The notes beneath the pieces are model-generated. The model had not been told where the DNA came from, ran no database searches, and was given only the letters and a program-made list of their open reading frames with translations. From Terriglobales bacterium (GTDB taxonomy: Bacteria; Acidobacteriota; Terriglobia; Terriglobales; Acidobacteriaceae): 39,825 nt of DNA. The position numbers and the translations under genes are program-made. Shown piece by piece: positions 1-8,973 of the stretch. Each line of letters opens with the position of its first letter. Position 1 is the stretch's first letter. The stretch is from positions 1-39,825 of the forward strand of contig DATIGQ010000170.1 in the NCBI GenBank assembly GCA_035454605.1, written 5' to 3'.

Positions 1-10
1 GCCGCGCGCG

Positions 11-1402
11 ATGACTCTGGCGGAAAAGATCTTCGCCCGCCACATGATCAACGAGAAAGGCGAGGTCGGCGTGCCCGCTGTCAAGCCCGGCGATGCCGGC
101 TTTGCCCGCACCGACCTGCGCTTCAGCCACGAGTACGTCACGCCCATGGCCTCCATCTTCTTCGAGCGCCTGGTGGGCAAGGACGCGCCCGTCAACGACC
201 CAGCGACCATCCTGTTCTTCCGCGACCATCTCACCTTCCTCGACGAAGTGCTCTCGGAGGAGAAGCGCAAGATGGGCCTGCTCGACCTCGCCACGCAGCT
301 CAAGCTGCGCCAGGAAGAGTTCGCGCGCTCGCGCGGCATCCGGCTGCACGGCGAGTTGCTCGACCGCAAAGGCTCGGAGGGCATTTGCCACTCGCTGGTG
401 CTCGAGACCTACGCGCTGCCGGGCCAGCTCAACGTGGGCTCGGATTCGCACACGCCGCACGTCGGCGCCGTGGGCTGCGTCGCCTTCGGCATCGGCACCA
501 CCGACGTCTTCAATTCCTGGCTCACCAAAGATATCCGCGTGCGAGTGCCGGAGTCGGTCAAGATCGTGGTCAAGGGCCGCCGCCGACCGAACGTCGCCGC
601 CAAGGACTTCATCCTCGCCATCCTGGCGCTCGACTACGTGCGCAGCGGCAAGGCGCTGGCCAAAGTGATGGAGTATGCCGGCCCCGCCATCGAAGACCTG
701 AGCGTGGACGAGCGCGCCACCATGACCAACATGGCGGCGGAGATCGGCGGATTCACCGGCATCGTCGCTCCCGACGAAAAAGTGGTGGACTTCCTGGTGG
801 AACGCCGTGGCATGGACCGCAAGCGCGCCGAAAAGATGATCGAAGGCCTGGCCAGCGATCCCGGAGCCGAGTACGCCCACGTCATCGAGCTCAACGCCGA
901 CGAGATTACGCCCATGGTGGCCACGCCCGGCGATCCCGGCAACGGCAAGTTCGTTCGCGACCTGCACACGCCTGTGCCGGTGGAGCTGGCTTACGGCGGC
1001 ACCTGCACGGCAGGGAAGAACGAGGACATGGATATGTACGCCCGCGTCCTGGCCGACGCTCTGGCGCAGGGCAAGCGCGTGGCCGATTCGGTGAAGTTCT
1101 ATATCCAGTTCGGCTCGCAGGAGACGCGCGAGTACTGCGTGCGCAAAGGCTATCTCGAAATCTTCAAGAAGGCTGGCGCCATTGTGATTGAGCCCAGTTG
1201 CGGCGCCTGCATCAATGCCGGGCCCGGCGTTTCCACGCGTCCCGACCAGGTGGTGATCAGCGCGCAGAACCGCAATTTCCCCGGCCGCAGCGGACCGGGC
1301 CAAATGTACCTGGCCAGCCCGCTGACCGTGGCCGCCTCCGCCGTCGCCGGATATATCTGCGAGTACGAGCCTGCGAGCGAACGCGCACTGATTTCAACGT
1401 AG
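11..1402 (+). CDS. leuC: Aconitase-family hydro-lyase, 3-isopropylmalate dehydratase large subunit (LeuC-like)
   Basis: Large [4Fe-4S] subunit of a LeuC/homoaconitase-type dehydratase, which isomerises 2-isopropylmalate to 3-isopropylmalate in leucine synthesis together with a small LeuD subunit. The 463-residue product shows the family signatures: GSDSHT (residues 143-148), a first cluster cysteine in GGTCTAGKNED (Cys332), the CxxC pair in EPSCGACINAGPG (Cys397, Cys400), and NRNFPGRSG (420-428). The first cysteine motif differs from the common SCTNGR form. The start matches the family N-terminus (MTLAEKI), but the frame is open to the window edge, so a slightly earlier start is possible. No leuD follows; it may lie upstream. 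The last 15 codons plus stop recur 133 bp downstream as a diverged copy. Homoaconitase or another hydro-lyase specificity is possible. Confidence 0.85.
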   Translation: MTLAEKIFARHMINEKGEVGVPAVKPGDAGFARTDLRFSHEYVTPMASIFFERLVGKDAPVNDPATILFFRDHLTFLDEVLSEEKRKMGLLDLATQLKLRQEEFARSRGIRLHGELLDRKGSEGICHSLVLETYALPGQLNVGSDSHTPHVGAVGCVAFGIGTTDVFNSWLTKDIRVRVPESVKIVVKGRRRPNVAAKDFILAILALDYVRSGKALAKVMEYAGPAIEDLSVDERATMTNMAAEIGGFTGIVAPDEKVVDFLVERRGMDRKRAEKMIEGLASDPGAEYAHVIELNADEITPMVATPGDPGNGKFVRDLHTPVPVELAYGGTCTAGKNEDMDMYARVLADALAQGKRVADSVKFYIQFGSQETREYCVRKGYLEIFKKAGAIVIEPSCGACINAGPGVSTRPDQVVISAQNRNFPGRSGPGQMYLASPLTVAASAVAGYICEYEPASERALIST

Positions 1403-1575
1403 AGATCCCTCGCGACGCTCGGGATTTCGGCAGCGGACTCCCGCTCACCCGCCGGTGCGGGTTCGCTCACGCCCGCTAAGCGCCTCAATCTGCGAGTATG
1501 AGCCCGCGGAAGCGCGGGCGCTGGCCTCGGCGTAGAAATCCTTCCTGCGCCGTGCCGGACTCGGGATTTCTGTCC
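1355..1575 (+). repeat. Partial tandem duplication of the leuC-like 3' end with hairpin repeats
   Basis: The last 15 codons and stop of the preceding gene (1355-1402) encode ICEYEPASERALIST. At 1488-1535 a second copy encodes ICEYEPAEARALASA and also ends in TAG. Similarity continues past both stops, with a GATCCCT/AATCCTT stretch and then CTCGGGATTTC. The second copy carries an inverted repeat (AGAAATCC near 1535, GGATTTCT near 1573). The offset is 133 bp. The bases between the copies look like a GC-rich intergenic repeat. The 1403-1732 gap holds this repeat and the ferredoxin promoter, and no other gene that I can see. Confidence 0.75.
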
Positions 1576-1641
1576 CACGCCCGCCGTTGACCGGGCGATT
1601 TCCGCCTCCCGGCCCCGGATTGTCTCCAATAGCCTGATTTC

Positions 1642-1670
1642 CTTTAAGCGGTCAGCTTTTTTGCTAGAAT
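1642..1670 (+). promoter_or_regulatory. Candidate promoter for the ferredoxin gene
   Basis: An extended -10 element, TGCTAGAAT, lies at 1662-1670 about 60 bases before the ferredoxin ATG. The -35 region at 1642-1647 (CTTTAA) is weak, as is usual when a TGn extension is present. A purine-rich GGAGAC sits 5' of the start codon. This is pattern-based only. Confidence 0.4.
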
Positions 1671-1732
1671 CGAAGGTTGGACAGGCTGTCGCGGTAATCT
1701 TCTTTCAGGTTCGCTACGGAGACGACAATCGT

Positions 1733-1993
1733 ATGGCCTATGTGATTGCAGAACCCTGCATCGGAACCAAGGACACGGCGTGCGTGGATGCCTGTCCCGT
1801 GGATTGCATCCATCCCAAGAAGGACGAGGAGAAGTTCGCCGCCGAAACCCAGCTCTACATCGATCCTGTTGAATGTATTGATTGTGGGGCGTGCGTGCCG
1901 GTGTGCCCGGTGTCGGCCATCTTCGCCCTGGATGATCTGCCGGAGAAGTGGAAGCAGTACACCGAGATCAACGCCAAGTGGTTCGGGCGGTAA
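1733..1993 (+). CDS. fdxA: Ferredoxin, 7Fe type ([3Fe-4S][4Fe-4S])
   Basis: An 86-residue cytoplasmic electron carrier. The N-terminal cluster motif starts at Cys9 and continues C-xxx-CP-xx-C (Cys17, Cys21, Cys25), with a seven-residue gap after Cys9 typical of 7Fe ferredoxins. The second motif is CIDCGACVPVCP. The C-terminal extension (about 25 residues, ending WFGR) also fits this class. I chose the ATG at 1733, because it gives the family start MAYVIAEPC; the frame is open further upstream from 1661, but that part is unlike a ferredoxin. It stands alone with its own likely promoter and a strong palindrome downstream. It could donate electrons to the reductase-like operon at 17.4-23.3 kb, but the two are not linked and that is only a guess. 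Confidence 0.93.
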   Translation: MAYVIAEPCIGTKDTACVDACPVDCIHPKKDEEKFAAETQLYIDPVECIDCGACVPVCPVSAIFALDDLPEKWKQYTEINAKWFGR

Positions 1994-2011
1994 GCGCGAG
2001 TTGAGTTCGCC

Positions 2012-2039
2012 GAAATGCGCGGCCGCGGCCGCGCATTTC
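2012..2039 (+). terminator. 28-bp perfect palindrome, likely terminator after the ferredoxin gene
   Basis: A perfect inverted repeat centred between 2025 and 2026 (left half GAAATGCGCGGCCG), beginning 18 bases after the ferredoxin stop. RNA from it would fold into a very stable GC-rich hairpin, followed by a pyrimidine-rich stretch (CGTTTCC) rather than a clean U tract. A terminator is the simplest reading. The perfect symmetry would also suit a protein-binding site. Confidence 0.6.
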
Positions 2040-2164
2040 CGTTTCCAGGATGAAACCTCTGAAAGTCCACAAGCGCCGGTAGCGACCCTGCTTTCCGTCC
2101 GCGCATCGCTCCGTTACAATCGAAGTTCGGCTTGTTGTGCGCGTGGGCGTAAGGCGGCGGAACC

Positions 2165-2905
2165 ATGCCCCTGAAGCAGTCGGAAGCGATCGTCCTGCGC
2201 AGCTATCCGCTGCGCGAGGCGGACCTGCTGGTGACGTTTTTCACGCGCGCGGAAGGCAAGCTGAAAGGCGTGGCGCGGTCGGCCAAGAAGTCGCGCCGGC
2301 GGTTCGGGGGAGCGCTGGAGCCGCTGACGGTGGTGCGGCTCTATTACGAGGATCGCGAGCGGCGGGACCTGGCGCGAGTGGATTCCTGCGACGTGCTGCA
2401 GTCGCCGCTGGCGGAGGAAGTGGATTACCCGCGGGCGGTGGCGCTGGGTTACGTGGCCGAGGTGCTGGACGAGCTGCTGCCGGAGCGCGAGTCGAACGAC
2501 TCCGTCTTCCGGCTGTCGCTCTCGGTGCTGGGGCATCTGCATTCCGGCGCCGTCTGGATGCCGCTGACGTATTTCGACCTGTGGATGGTCCGGCTGACAG
2601 GGCTGCTTCCCGACCTGAGCACGTGCCTGAAGTGCGGCGCTCGGCTGAACGGCAGCCGGGCGTTCTTTCATCCGCTGGCCGACGGGCTGATGTGCGCGGC
2701 GGACAAGCGGCTGGCGTCGGCGGAGATGTCGGGCGCGTCGCGCGAGCTGGCGGCAGAGATGTTCCGGGCGCCGCTGGAATCGTTCGTGGGAGTGCCGTGG
2801 CCGCGAACGAAGGGCGCGGACCTGCGGCGTTTTCTGGCGCAACGCATCGAGCGCCACATCGAGAAAAAGCTGGTCACGGCAGGGATGCTGGAGAAGCTGG
2901 AGTAA
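2165..2905 (+). CDS. recO: DNA repair protein RecO
   Basis: RecO helps load RecA onto SSB-coated single-stranded DNA in the RecFOR pathway. The 246-residue product has the family N-terminal OB fold (starting [20 protein letters not shown]) with a basic patch [10 protein letters not shown] near residue 40. The helical C-terminal part carries the zinc site start CLKCG near residue 157, and one further Cys near residue 178 (GLMCAA). It has fewer cysteines than the four of the classic RecO zinc finger. The ATG gives the expected family start. A TACAAT box at 2115-2120 could be its -10. The glyQS pair follows in the same direction, separated by a short heptamer repeat. Confidence 0.93.
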   Translation: MPLKQSEAIVLRSYPLREADLLVTFFTRAEGKLKGVARSAKKSRRRFGGALEPLTVVRLYYEDRERRDLARVDSCDVLQSPLAEEVDYPRAVALGYVAEVLDELLPERESNDSVFRLSLSVLGHLHSGAVWMPLTYFDLWMVRLTGLLPDLSTCLKCGARLNGSRAFFHPLADGLMCAADKRLASAEMSGASRELAAEMFRAPLESFVGVPWPRTKGADLRRFLAQRIERHIEKKLVTAGMLEKLE

Positions 2906-2912
2906 AGCAGCG

Positions 2913-2940
2913 GTCAGCACTCAGCAGTCAGCAATCAGCC
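2913..2940 (+). repeat. Four tandem heptamers (NTCAGCA)
   Basis: GTCAGCA, CTCAGCA, GTCAGCA and ATCAGCC follow one another without spacers in the 76-base gap between recO and glyQ. The TCAGC core is constant and the first base varies. It looks like a short intergenic simple repeat. No coding role is visible. Confidence 0.7.
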
Positions 2941-2981
2941 AAGGATCTGCAAGGCGCACTAGACAACAGAATCGAAGGTCA

Positions 2982-3971
2982 GTGACCGGACCCGCGAAAA
3001 ATCCGCTGAGCTTCCAGGACCTGATTCTCGCCCTGTCGAAGTTCTGGGCCGACCGGGGATGCGTTCTGCAGCAACCGTATGACGTTGAGGTGGGCGCCGG
3101 GACGATGGCGCCGGAGACGTTTTTGCGGGTGCTGGGGCCGAAGCCTTACAACGTCGCCTACGTGCAGCCTTCCCGGCGGCCGGCGGACGGGCGCTACGGC
3201 GACAATCCCAACCGGCTGTACAAGCACACGCAACTGCAGGTGATCCTCAAGCCGCCGCCTGCGAACATCCAGGAGATGTACCTGGAGTCGCTGGGAGCCA
3301 TCGGCATCGATCTGCGGCAGCATGACATCAAGTTCGAGGAAGACAATTGGGAGTCGCCGACGCTGGGCGCGTGGGGCATCGGGTGGCAGGTGATGCTCGA
3401 CGGTCTGGAGATCACCCAGTTCACGTACTTTCAGCAGTGCGGCGGCCAGGACCTGGATCCGATCTCGGTCGAGCTGACGTACGGGTTGGAGCGCATCGCG
3501 GCATTCTTGCAGGACGTGGATAGCGTTTATGACATCGTGTGGTCGCCAGGCGTGACGTATCGAGATGTGCGGCATGCGGAAGAAGTCCAGTTTTCGGTGT
3601 ACAACTTCGACCGCGCGGAGGTGGAGAAGACCTGGCAACACCTGCGGCTCTTCGAAGCGGAGTGCCACGCGCTGCTCGAGGCCTATGCCGCGCTGAAACG
3701 CAGCGCGGCCGACGGGCAGCCCTCGCCAGAGGCGGAACGTTTTCCGGTGCTGGCTGCCTTCGATCTGTGCCTGAAGTGCTCGCACCTTTTCAACATCCTC
3801 GATGCGCGCGGGGCGATTTCGGTTACCGAGCGCGTGGGTGTGATTGCCCGCATACGGGCGCTGGCAGTGGGCGTGGCGCGGGCGTACGGCGATCAGCAGG
3901 GTTGGGAGAAGCTGGCGGTCGAGAAAGGGAAGACGGAGAAGAAGCGGGCGAAAGAGAAGGCCAAGGCGTGA
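2982..3971 (+). CDS. glyQ: Glycyl-tRNA synthetase alpha subunit
   Basis: Catalytic subunit of the bacterial alpha2beta2 glycyl-tRNA synthetase, which charges tRNA-Gly in the cytoplasm. The 329-residue product has the hallmark blocks [52 protein letters not shown] and the class II motif region [12 protein letters not shown]. The start is GTG at 2982, which gives the usual short leader before SFQDL. The last about 25 residues are lysine-rich ([16 protein letters not shown]) and longer than typical, probably a disordered tail. It ends 27 bases before glyS, so the two are likely co-transcribed and made in equal amounts. Confidence 0.97.
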   Translation: MTGPAKNPLSFQDLILALSKFWADRGCVLQQPYDVEVGAGTMAPETFLRVLGPKPYNVAYVQPSRRPADGRYGDNPNRLYKHTQLQVILKPPPANIQEMYLESLGAIGIDLRQHDIKFEEDNWESPTLGAWGIGWQVMLDGLEITQFTYFQQCGGQDLDPISVELTYGLERIAAFLQDVDSVYDIVWSPGVTYRDVRHAEEVQFSVYNFDRAEVEKTWQHLRLFEAECHALLEAYAALKRSAADGQPSPEAERFPVLAAFDLCLKCSHLFNILDARGAISVTERVGVIARIRALAVGVARAYGDQQGWEKLAVEKGKTEKKRAKEKAKA

Positions 3972-3998
3972 CCAGCATGCGGGAGAATTCGAGGGTTG

Positions 3999-6140
3999 AT
4001 GGCTGACTTTCTGCTCGAAATCGGTTGCGAAGAGATACCGGCGCGGATGCTCGATTCTGGCGCGGCGGAACTGGCGCGCCGGGTCGGCGATCTGCTGACG
4101 GCAGAGCGCCTGGCGGAGACGGCCGAAGTCGAGTCGCTGGCGACGCCGCGCCGTCTGGCGGTGATCGCGCGCAACGTGCGGGTGGCGCAGCCGGACATCG
4201 AGGAGCAGGTCACGGGTCCGTCGGTACAGGTTGCGTTCAAAGATGGCAAAGCGACCGCAGCGGCGGAAGCGTTCGCAAAGAAGGTCGGTCTGCCGGTGGA
4301 GAAGCTGCAGCGCGTAAAGAACCCCAAGGGGGAGTACGTGGCTGCGCAGGTAACGCGCAAGGGGCGTCCGGCCGTGGAAGTGATGGCCGAAGCGCTGCCG
4401 CGCGAAGTGTTCGCCATTCACTGGGCCAAGAACATGTACTGGCGGGGAAAGACGGCGGAGCGCTTTGTTCGTCCGGTGCGCTGGGTCGTGGCACTGCTCG
4501 ATGGGAATGTCGTTCCCCTGGAGTTGGCGGCTGTGCGCGCAGGCGCGACCTCGCATGGGCATCGCACGCTCAGTTCTGGAGCGGTTAAGGTTTCTTCTGC
4601 GGCGAGTTACGCCGAGGCGCTGGAGAAAGTCGGGGTCACGGTCAGTCCTGCGGCGCGCGAGCAGGGCATTCGCAAGGCGCTGGACGCGGCGACCCGCACG
4701 GTTCCCGGGGCCCGCTGGCGCGAGGATAAAGCGCTGCTTTCGACCGTGGTCAACCTGACCGAGTCTCCGTCGGCGATCCTGGGCAACTTCGATCGCGAGT
4801 TCCTGGCGCTGCCGGAAGAAGTGCTGGTCACGGTGATGCGAGACCACCAGAAATATTTTGCGGTCGAAGATGCACAAAGGAAGCTCGCGCCACACTTCCT
4901 CGCGGTGCTTAATACCGGTGGCGATGCGAGCGGCGTGATCCGGCACGGGCACGAGCGGGTGCTGCGGGCCCGCTTCAGCGACGCCCGCTTTTTCTGGCAG
5001 AGCGATCAGAAGGTTCCCCTGAAGCAGCGCGTCGAAATGCTCAAGGCGGTGACCTTCCAGAAGGACCTGGGCAGCTATTACGAAAAGGCGGAGCGCGTCG
5101 CCAAGCTTGCCAACCAGCTTGCTGCGGACCTGTCCCAGGCCGGCCTCAAGATCGATCGCAACGCGGTGAATGAAGCAGCTTGGCTAGCAAAGACCGACCT
5201 CACTACCGAATTAGTCAAAGAATTCACGGAGTTGCAGGGCATCGTGGGCGGGCTCTACGCGCGCGCACAGAGACTGGATGGTGCCGTCGCGGACGCCATT
5301 TACGACCATTACAGACCGGAGTCGATGGACGAAGCCGTGCCGCGGACGCTGGAGGGCGCGGTGCTCGCCATCGCCGACAAGGCGGACAGCATCGCGGGTA
5401 TGTTTGCGCTGGGGTTTGCGCCGACGGGATCGAAGGACCCGTTTGCGCTGAGGAGAGCGGCCAACGGGATTGTGAAGGTACTGGCGGAAAAGAAGTTGTC
5501 CCTCGGACTGGCGGGCATCTTCCAGGTCGCTCGCAGCGGCTATCGAGGCTCGGAGGCAGAGAAGAAGTTTTCCTCCACCATGGACTTCGCGGGCTCGGTG
5601 GCCGCATTTCTGCGGGAGCGCCTAGAGTTCTACCTCCGGGAAGCGCGGGGTTTCCGTTACGACGAGACCAATGCCGTGCTGGCAGCCGGCGCAGACGACG
5701 TGGTGGATGCTGAGGCGCGGGCGGAGGCGGTGGCAGCGATACGGGGATCCGAAGACTTCGAGGCCATTTCGATCTCGTTCAAGCGTATCAAGAACATCTT
5801 GCGGCAGGCGTCGGAAGAGAAGAAGGCGGTCGCGCCGACCTTCGATCCTCAGGCCGTGCGCGAGCCTGCGGAACGTGAGCTGGCGACACGCATGCCCGAG
5901 GTGGCAGCGGCGATGGAGCGGTTGCGGATGGCCAAGGACTACCGCAAGGCGCTGATGGAGATGTCGCGTTTGCGGCCGCTGGTCGATGCGTTCTTCGACA
6001 AAGTGATGGTCATGGTGGAGGATGAGCGGCTTCGCGCCAACCGTCTGGCGTTGTTGCAGAAACTGCTGAATGATTTTTCGACGATCGCGCATTTCTCGGA
6101 GATTGTTACGGAGAGAAAAGGGGTAGGACCAGTCTGCTGA
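3999..6140 (+). CDS. glyS: Glycyl-tRNA synthetase beta subunit
   Basis: Beta chain of the tetrameric glycyl-tRNA synthetase, needed for tRNA-Gly recognition. The 713-residue product begins with the family block MADFLLEIGCEEIPARML and contains the conserved MRDHQKYFAVED, FSDARFFW and AIADKADSIAGMFALG...GSKDPFALRRAANGI segments. The C-terminal about 150 residues form the anticodon-binding helical domain, ending in FFDKVMVMVEDERLRANRLALLQ. I prefer the ATG at 3999 over the TTG one codon earlier. It follows glyQ closely, as in many bacteria. Confidence 0.97.
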   Translation: MADFLLEIGCEEIPARMLDSGAAELARRVGDLLTAERLAETAEVESLATPRRLAVIARNVRVAQPDIEEQVTGPSVQVAFKDGKATAAAEAFAKKVGLPVEKLQRVKNPKGEYVAAQVTRKGRPAVEVMAEALPREVFAIHWAKNMYWRGKTAERFVRPVRWVVALLDGNVVPLELAAVRAGATSHGHRTLSSGAVKVSSAASYAEALEKVGVTVSPAAREQGIRKALDAATRTVPGARWREDKALLSTVVNLTESPSAILGNFDREFLALPEEVLVTVMRDHQKYFAVEDAQRKLAPHFLAVLNTGGDASGVIRHGHERVLRARFSDARFFWQSDQKVPLKQRVEMLKAVTFQKDLGSYYEKAERVAKLANQLAADLSQAGLKIDRNAVNEAAWLAKTDLTTELVKEFTELQGIVGGLYARAQRLDGAVADAIYDHYRPESMDEAVPRTLEGAVLAIADKADSIAGMFALGFAPTGSKDPFALRRAANGIVKVLAEKKLSLGLAGIFQVARSGYRGSEAEKKFSSTMDFAGSVAAFLRERLEFYLREARGFRYDETNAVLAAGADDVVDAEARAEAVAAIRGSEDFEAISISFKRIKNILRQASEEKKAVAPTFDPQAVREPAERELATRMPEVAAAMERLRMAKDYRKALMEMSRLRPLVDAFFDKVMVMVEDERLRANRLALLQKLLNDFSTIAHFSEIVTERKGVGPVC

Positions 6141-6229
6141 GCAGCGCAGAGGCGTAGCATAGAGATGTAGCAAGCACGTCTTTACATGCGAGAAAAACAA
6201 CGAAGGCACAGCCACGGACAAAGGACATC

Positions 6230-8959
6230 ATGAGCACTCAAACTCTTCCTGAAACGCGGGCGGCGGAGCAGGCTGCCATCAAGTACGTTTACTTCTTCGG
6301 CGGGGGCAAGGCCGACGGGCACGGCAAGATGAAAGACGAGCTGGGCGGCAAGGGCGCCGGCCTGGCTGAGATGACGAATGCCGGCTTGCCTGTTCCTCCG
6401 GGTTTCACTATCCAGACCGAGGCCTGCCGCGAGTACATGCACACCGGCAAGGCCTCGCCGGAAGTGGACCGGGAGATGAACGAGGCGCTGGCACGTCTGG
6501 AGAAGCTGCAGCGTCAGAAGCTGGGAAGCGGCGAAAACCCGCTGCTGGTCAGCGTGCGCTCGGGAGCCAAGTTTTCCATGCCGGGGATGATGGACACCAT
6601 CCTCAACCTCGGCCTGAACGACCAAAGCGTCGAAGCCCTGGCCCGCCGATCGCAGAACCCGCGCTTCGCTTACGACTCCTATCGCCGCCTGATCCAGATG
6701 TTCGGCAACGTGGTGCTGGATATTCCCAAGCATGCCTTCGAAGAAGTGTTCGACACCAAGAAGAAGCAGCGCAAGGCGAAGCTGGATACGGACCTGGACG
6801 CCAAGGCGCTCAAGGAAGTGGTGGAGGAATACAAGAAGGTCATCGTCAAGCACACCAAGCGCGAATTCCCGCAGGATCCGCAGGAACAACTGGTGATGGC
6901 GCGCGACGCGGTCTTCCGCTCCTGGGGCAATCCACGCGCCGGGCACTATCGCCGCATCAATAACATCTCCGACGAACTGGGCACTGCGGTGAACGTGCAG
7001 TGCATGGTGTTCGGCAACCTGGGCGAGAGCAGCGGCACGGGCGTGGGCTTCACGCGCAATCCGGCTACCGGCGCGAAAGAGTTCTACGGCGAGTTCCTGA
7101 TGAACGCCCAGGGCGAAGACGTGGTGGCCGGCATCCGTACGCCCATCCACATCTCAGAACTGAAGAAGATACTTCCCGAGGTTTACGACCAGCTCCGCGA
7201 GATCACCAACCGCCTGGAGAAGCACTACCGCGACGTACAGGACTTCGAGTTCACCATCCAGGATGGCCGCCTCTACATGCTGCAAACGCGGAACGGCAAG
7301 CGCACCGGGATCGCCGCCGTTCGAGTTGCTATCGATATGGTGAAAGAGGGTTTGATCACGAAGGAAGAAGCCATTTTCCGGGTCGATCCCAACCAGCTCT
7401 ACGACTTCCTGGTGCCGCGCCTGGATGAGTCTAAGGAAGAGGTCGATGTGCTGGCGGTCGGCCTGCCGGCGTCGCCGGGAGCCGCGGTCGGCCAGATCGT
7501 GTTCACCGCCGATGAAGCGGTGGAGAAGGCCGGTCACGGCAAGAAGAACCCGGTGATTCTGGTGCGTTCGGAAACCACGCCTGAGGATATTCACGGCATG
7601 GAAGTGGCGGTGGCCATTCTCACCTCGCGCGGCGGCATGACCAGCCACGCGGCGGTGGTCACGCGCGGCATGGGGAAGCCTTGCGTAGCGGGCGCCGGGG
7701 AGATCGAGGTGAACGAGAAGCAGCGCGAGATGCGGGTGAAAGGCCAGGTGTTCCGGGAAGGCGACTGGATCTCGCTCGACGGCACCACCGGCCGCGTGCT
7801 CAAAGGCAAGCTGCCCACGGTGCCGGCTACGCCCGACGATCCTGACCTGCAGACGATGCTCAACTGGGCGGAACCCTTCCGCAGACTGCGGGTGCGCGCC
7901 AACGCCGATATTCCACGCGACGCCATCCAAGCGCGGGCATTCGGCGCGGAGGGCATCGGGCTGTGCCGCACCGAGCACATGTTCTTCGCCGAGGACCGTA
8001 TCGCGCACATGCGGGCCATGATCCTGGCCTCGAACGAAAAGGACCGTCGCCGGGCGCTGAAGAAGCTGCTGCCCATGCAACGCTCGGACTTCATCGGCGT
8101 GTTCCGCGCGATGGACGGCTTCCCGGTAACCATCCGGCTGCTCGATCCGCCGCTGCACGAATTCCTGCCGCGTCGCGAAGATCTCATGGTGGAGATCGCC
8201 AAGCTGGAGCTGAGCAAGCCGCGCTCGCCCAAATTGCGCGAACTGGGCAACCTGCTGCGGCGCGTGGAGGAGCTCCACGAGCTGAACCCCATGCTGGGAC
8301 ATCGAGGCTGCCGACTGGGCATCACTTATCCGGAGATCTCGGAGATGCAGGCTCGTGCCATCTTTGAAGCCGCGGTCGCTGTGGCCAAGGAGGGCGTGAA
8401 GGTCTTTCCCGAGGTGATGATCCCGCTGGTGGGCCTGGTGAAGGAGATGGCCAACCAGGGAGCGATCGTGCGCCGCGTAGCGGAGGAGGTCTTCGCCGAA
8501 AAGGAATATCGCGTGGACTACCTGGTGGGCACCATGATCGAGCTGCCGCGCGCCGCACTGGCGGCAGAGGGGATCGCCAAGGAGGCGGAGTTTTTCTCCT
8601 TCGGCACCAACGACCTGACGCAGACCACGTACGGTTTCTCGCGCGACGACGTGAACAAGATCCTTCCGACTTACATCGCCGAGGGCATCCTGAAGCAGGA
8701 TCCGTTCGCGGTTCTGGACCGCGAAGGTGTGGGGGAACTGGTGCGCATGGCCACGGAACGCGGCCGCAAAGGGCGGGCCAAACTCAAGGTGGGGATCTGC
8801 GGCGAGCATGGAGGCGAGCCCTCGTCGGTGGAGTTCTGCCACCAGGTGGGGCTGGACTACGTTTCCTGTTCGCCGTTCCGCGTGCTGACCGCACGCCTGG
8901 CCGCTGCCCAGGCCGCTGCCGGGGAAAAAATGAAGGCGGAGCTCGGCCGAACAAAATAG
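6230..8959 (+). CDS. ppdK: Pyruvate, phosphate dikinase
   Basis: Interconverts ATP + pyruvate + phosphate with AMP + PEP + PPi. The 909-residue product has the full three-part layout: an N-terminal ATP-grasp domain (KYVYFFGGG, LGGKGAGLAEM, SVRSGAKFSMPGMMDTILNLG), the central phosphohistidine domain with GGMTSHAAVVTRGMGKP (His near 473), and a C-terminal TIM barrel with the substrate loop GICGEHGGEP (Cys near 857). The FRTEHMFF-type motif is present as LCRTEHMFF. The ATG is preceded by AAAGGAC. It can run either way. Together with the PPi-type phosphofructokinase at 12-13 kb it suggests PPi-linked central carbon flux (inference). It is a full-length PPDK rather than a PEP synthase. Confidence 0.97.
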   Translation: MSTQTLPETRAAEQAAIKYVYFFGGGKADGHGKMKDELGGKGAGLAEMTNAGLPVPPGFTIQTEACREYMHTGKASPEVDREMNEALARLEKLQRQKLGSGENPLLVSVRSGAKFSMPGMMDTILNLGLNDQSVEALARRSQNPRFAYDSYRRLIQMFGNVVLDIPKHAFEEVFDTKKKQRKAKLDTDLDAKALKEVVEEYKKVIVKHTKREFPQDPQEQLVMARDAVFRSWGNPRAGHYRRINNISDELGTAVNVQCMVFGNLGESSGTGVGFTRNPATGAKEFYGEFLMNAQGEDVVAGIRTPIHISELKKILPEVYDQLREITNRLEKHYRDVQDFEFTIQDGRLYMLQTRNGKRTGIAAVRVAIDMVKEGLITKEEAIFRVDPNQLYDFLVPRLDESKEEVDVLAVGLPASPGAAVGQIVFTADEAVEKAGHGKKNPVILVRSETTPEDIHGMEVAVAILTSRGGMTSHAAVVTRGMGKPCVAGAGEIEVNEKQREMRVKGQVFREGDWISLDGTTGRVLKGKLPTVPATPDDPDLQTMLNWAEPFRRLRVRANADIPRDAIQARAFGAEGIGLCRTEHMFFAEDRIAHMRAMILASNEKDRRRALKKLLPMQRSDFIGVFRAMDGFPVTIRLLDPPLHEFLPRREDLMVEIAKLELSKPRSPKLRELGNLLRRVEELHELNPMLGHRGCRLGITYPEISEMQARAIFEAAVAVAKEGVKVFPEVMIPLVGLVKEMANQGAIVRRVAEEVFAEKEYRVDYLVGTMIELPRAALAAEGIAKEAEFFSFGTNDLTQTTYGFSRDDVNKILPTYIAEGILKQDPFAVLDREGVGELVRMATERGRKGRAKLKVGICGEHGGEPSSVEFCHQVGLDYVSCSPFRVLTARLAAAQAAAGEKMKAELGRTK

Positions 8960-8973
8960 GGAAGGGAAGGAAT

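Noticed and set aside
2979-4952. Long minus-strand open frame (657 codons) opposite glyQ and glyS
   Set aside because: Low-complexity Arg/His/Leu-rich translation typical of the antisense of GC-rich genes; glyQ and glyS are clear on the other strand.
7154-8842. Minus-strand open frame (562 codons) opposite ppdK
   Set aside because: No recognisable motif, composition of an antisense frame, and it lies wholly inside ppdK.
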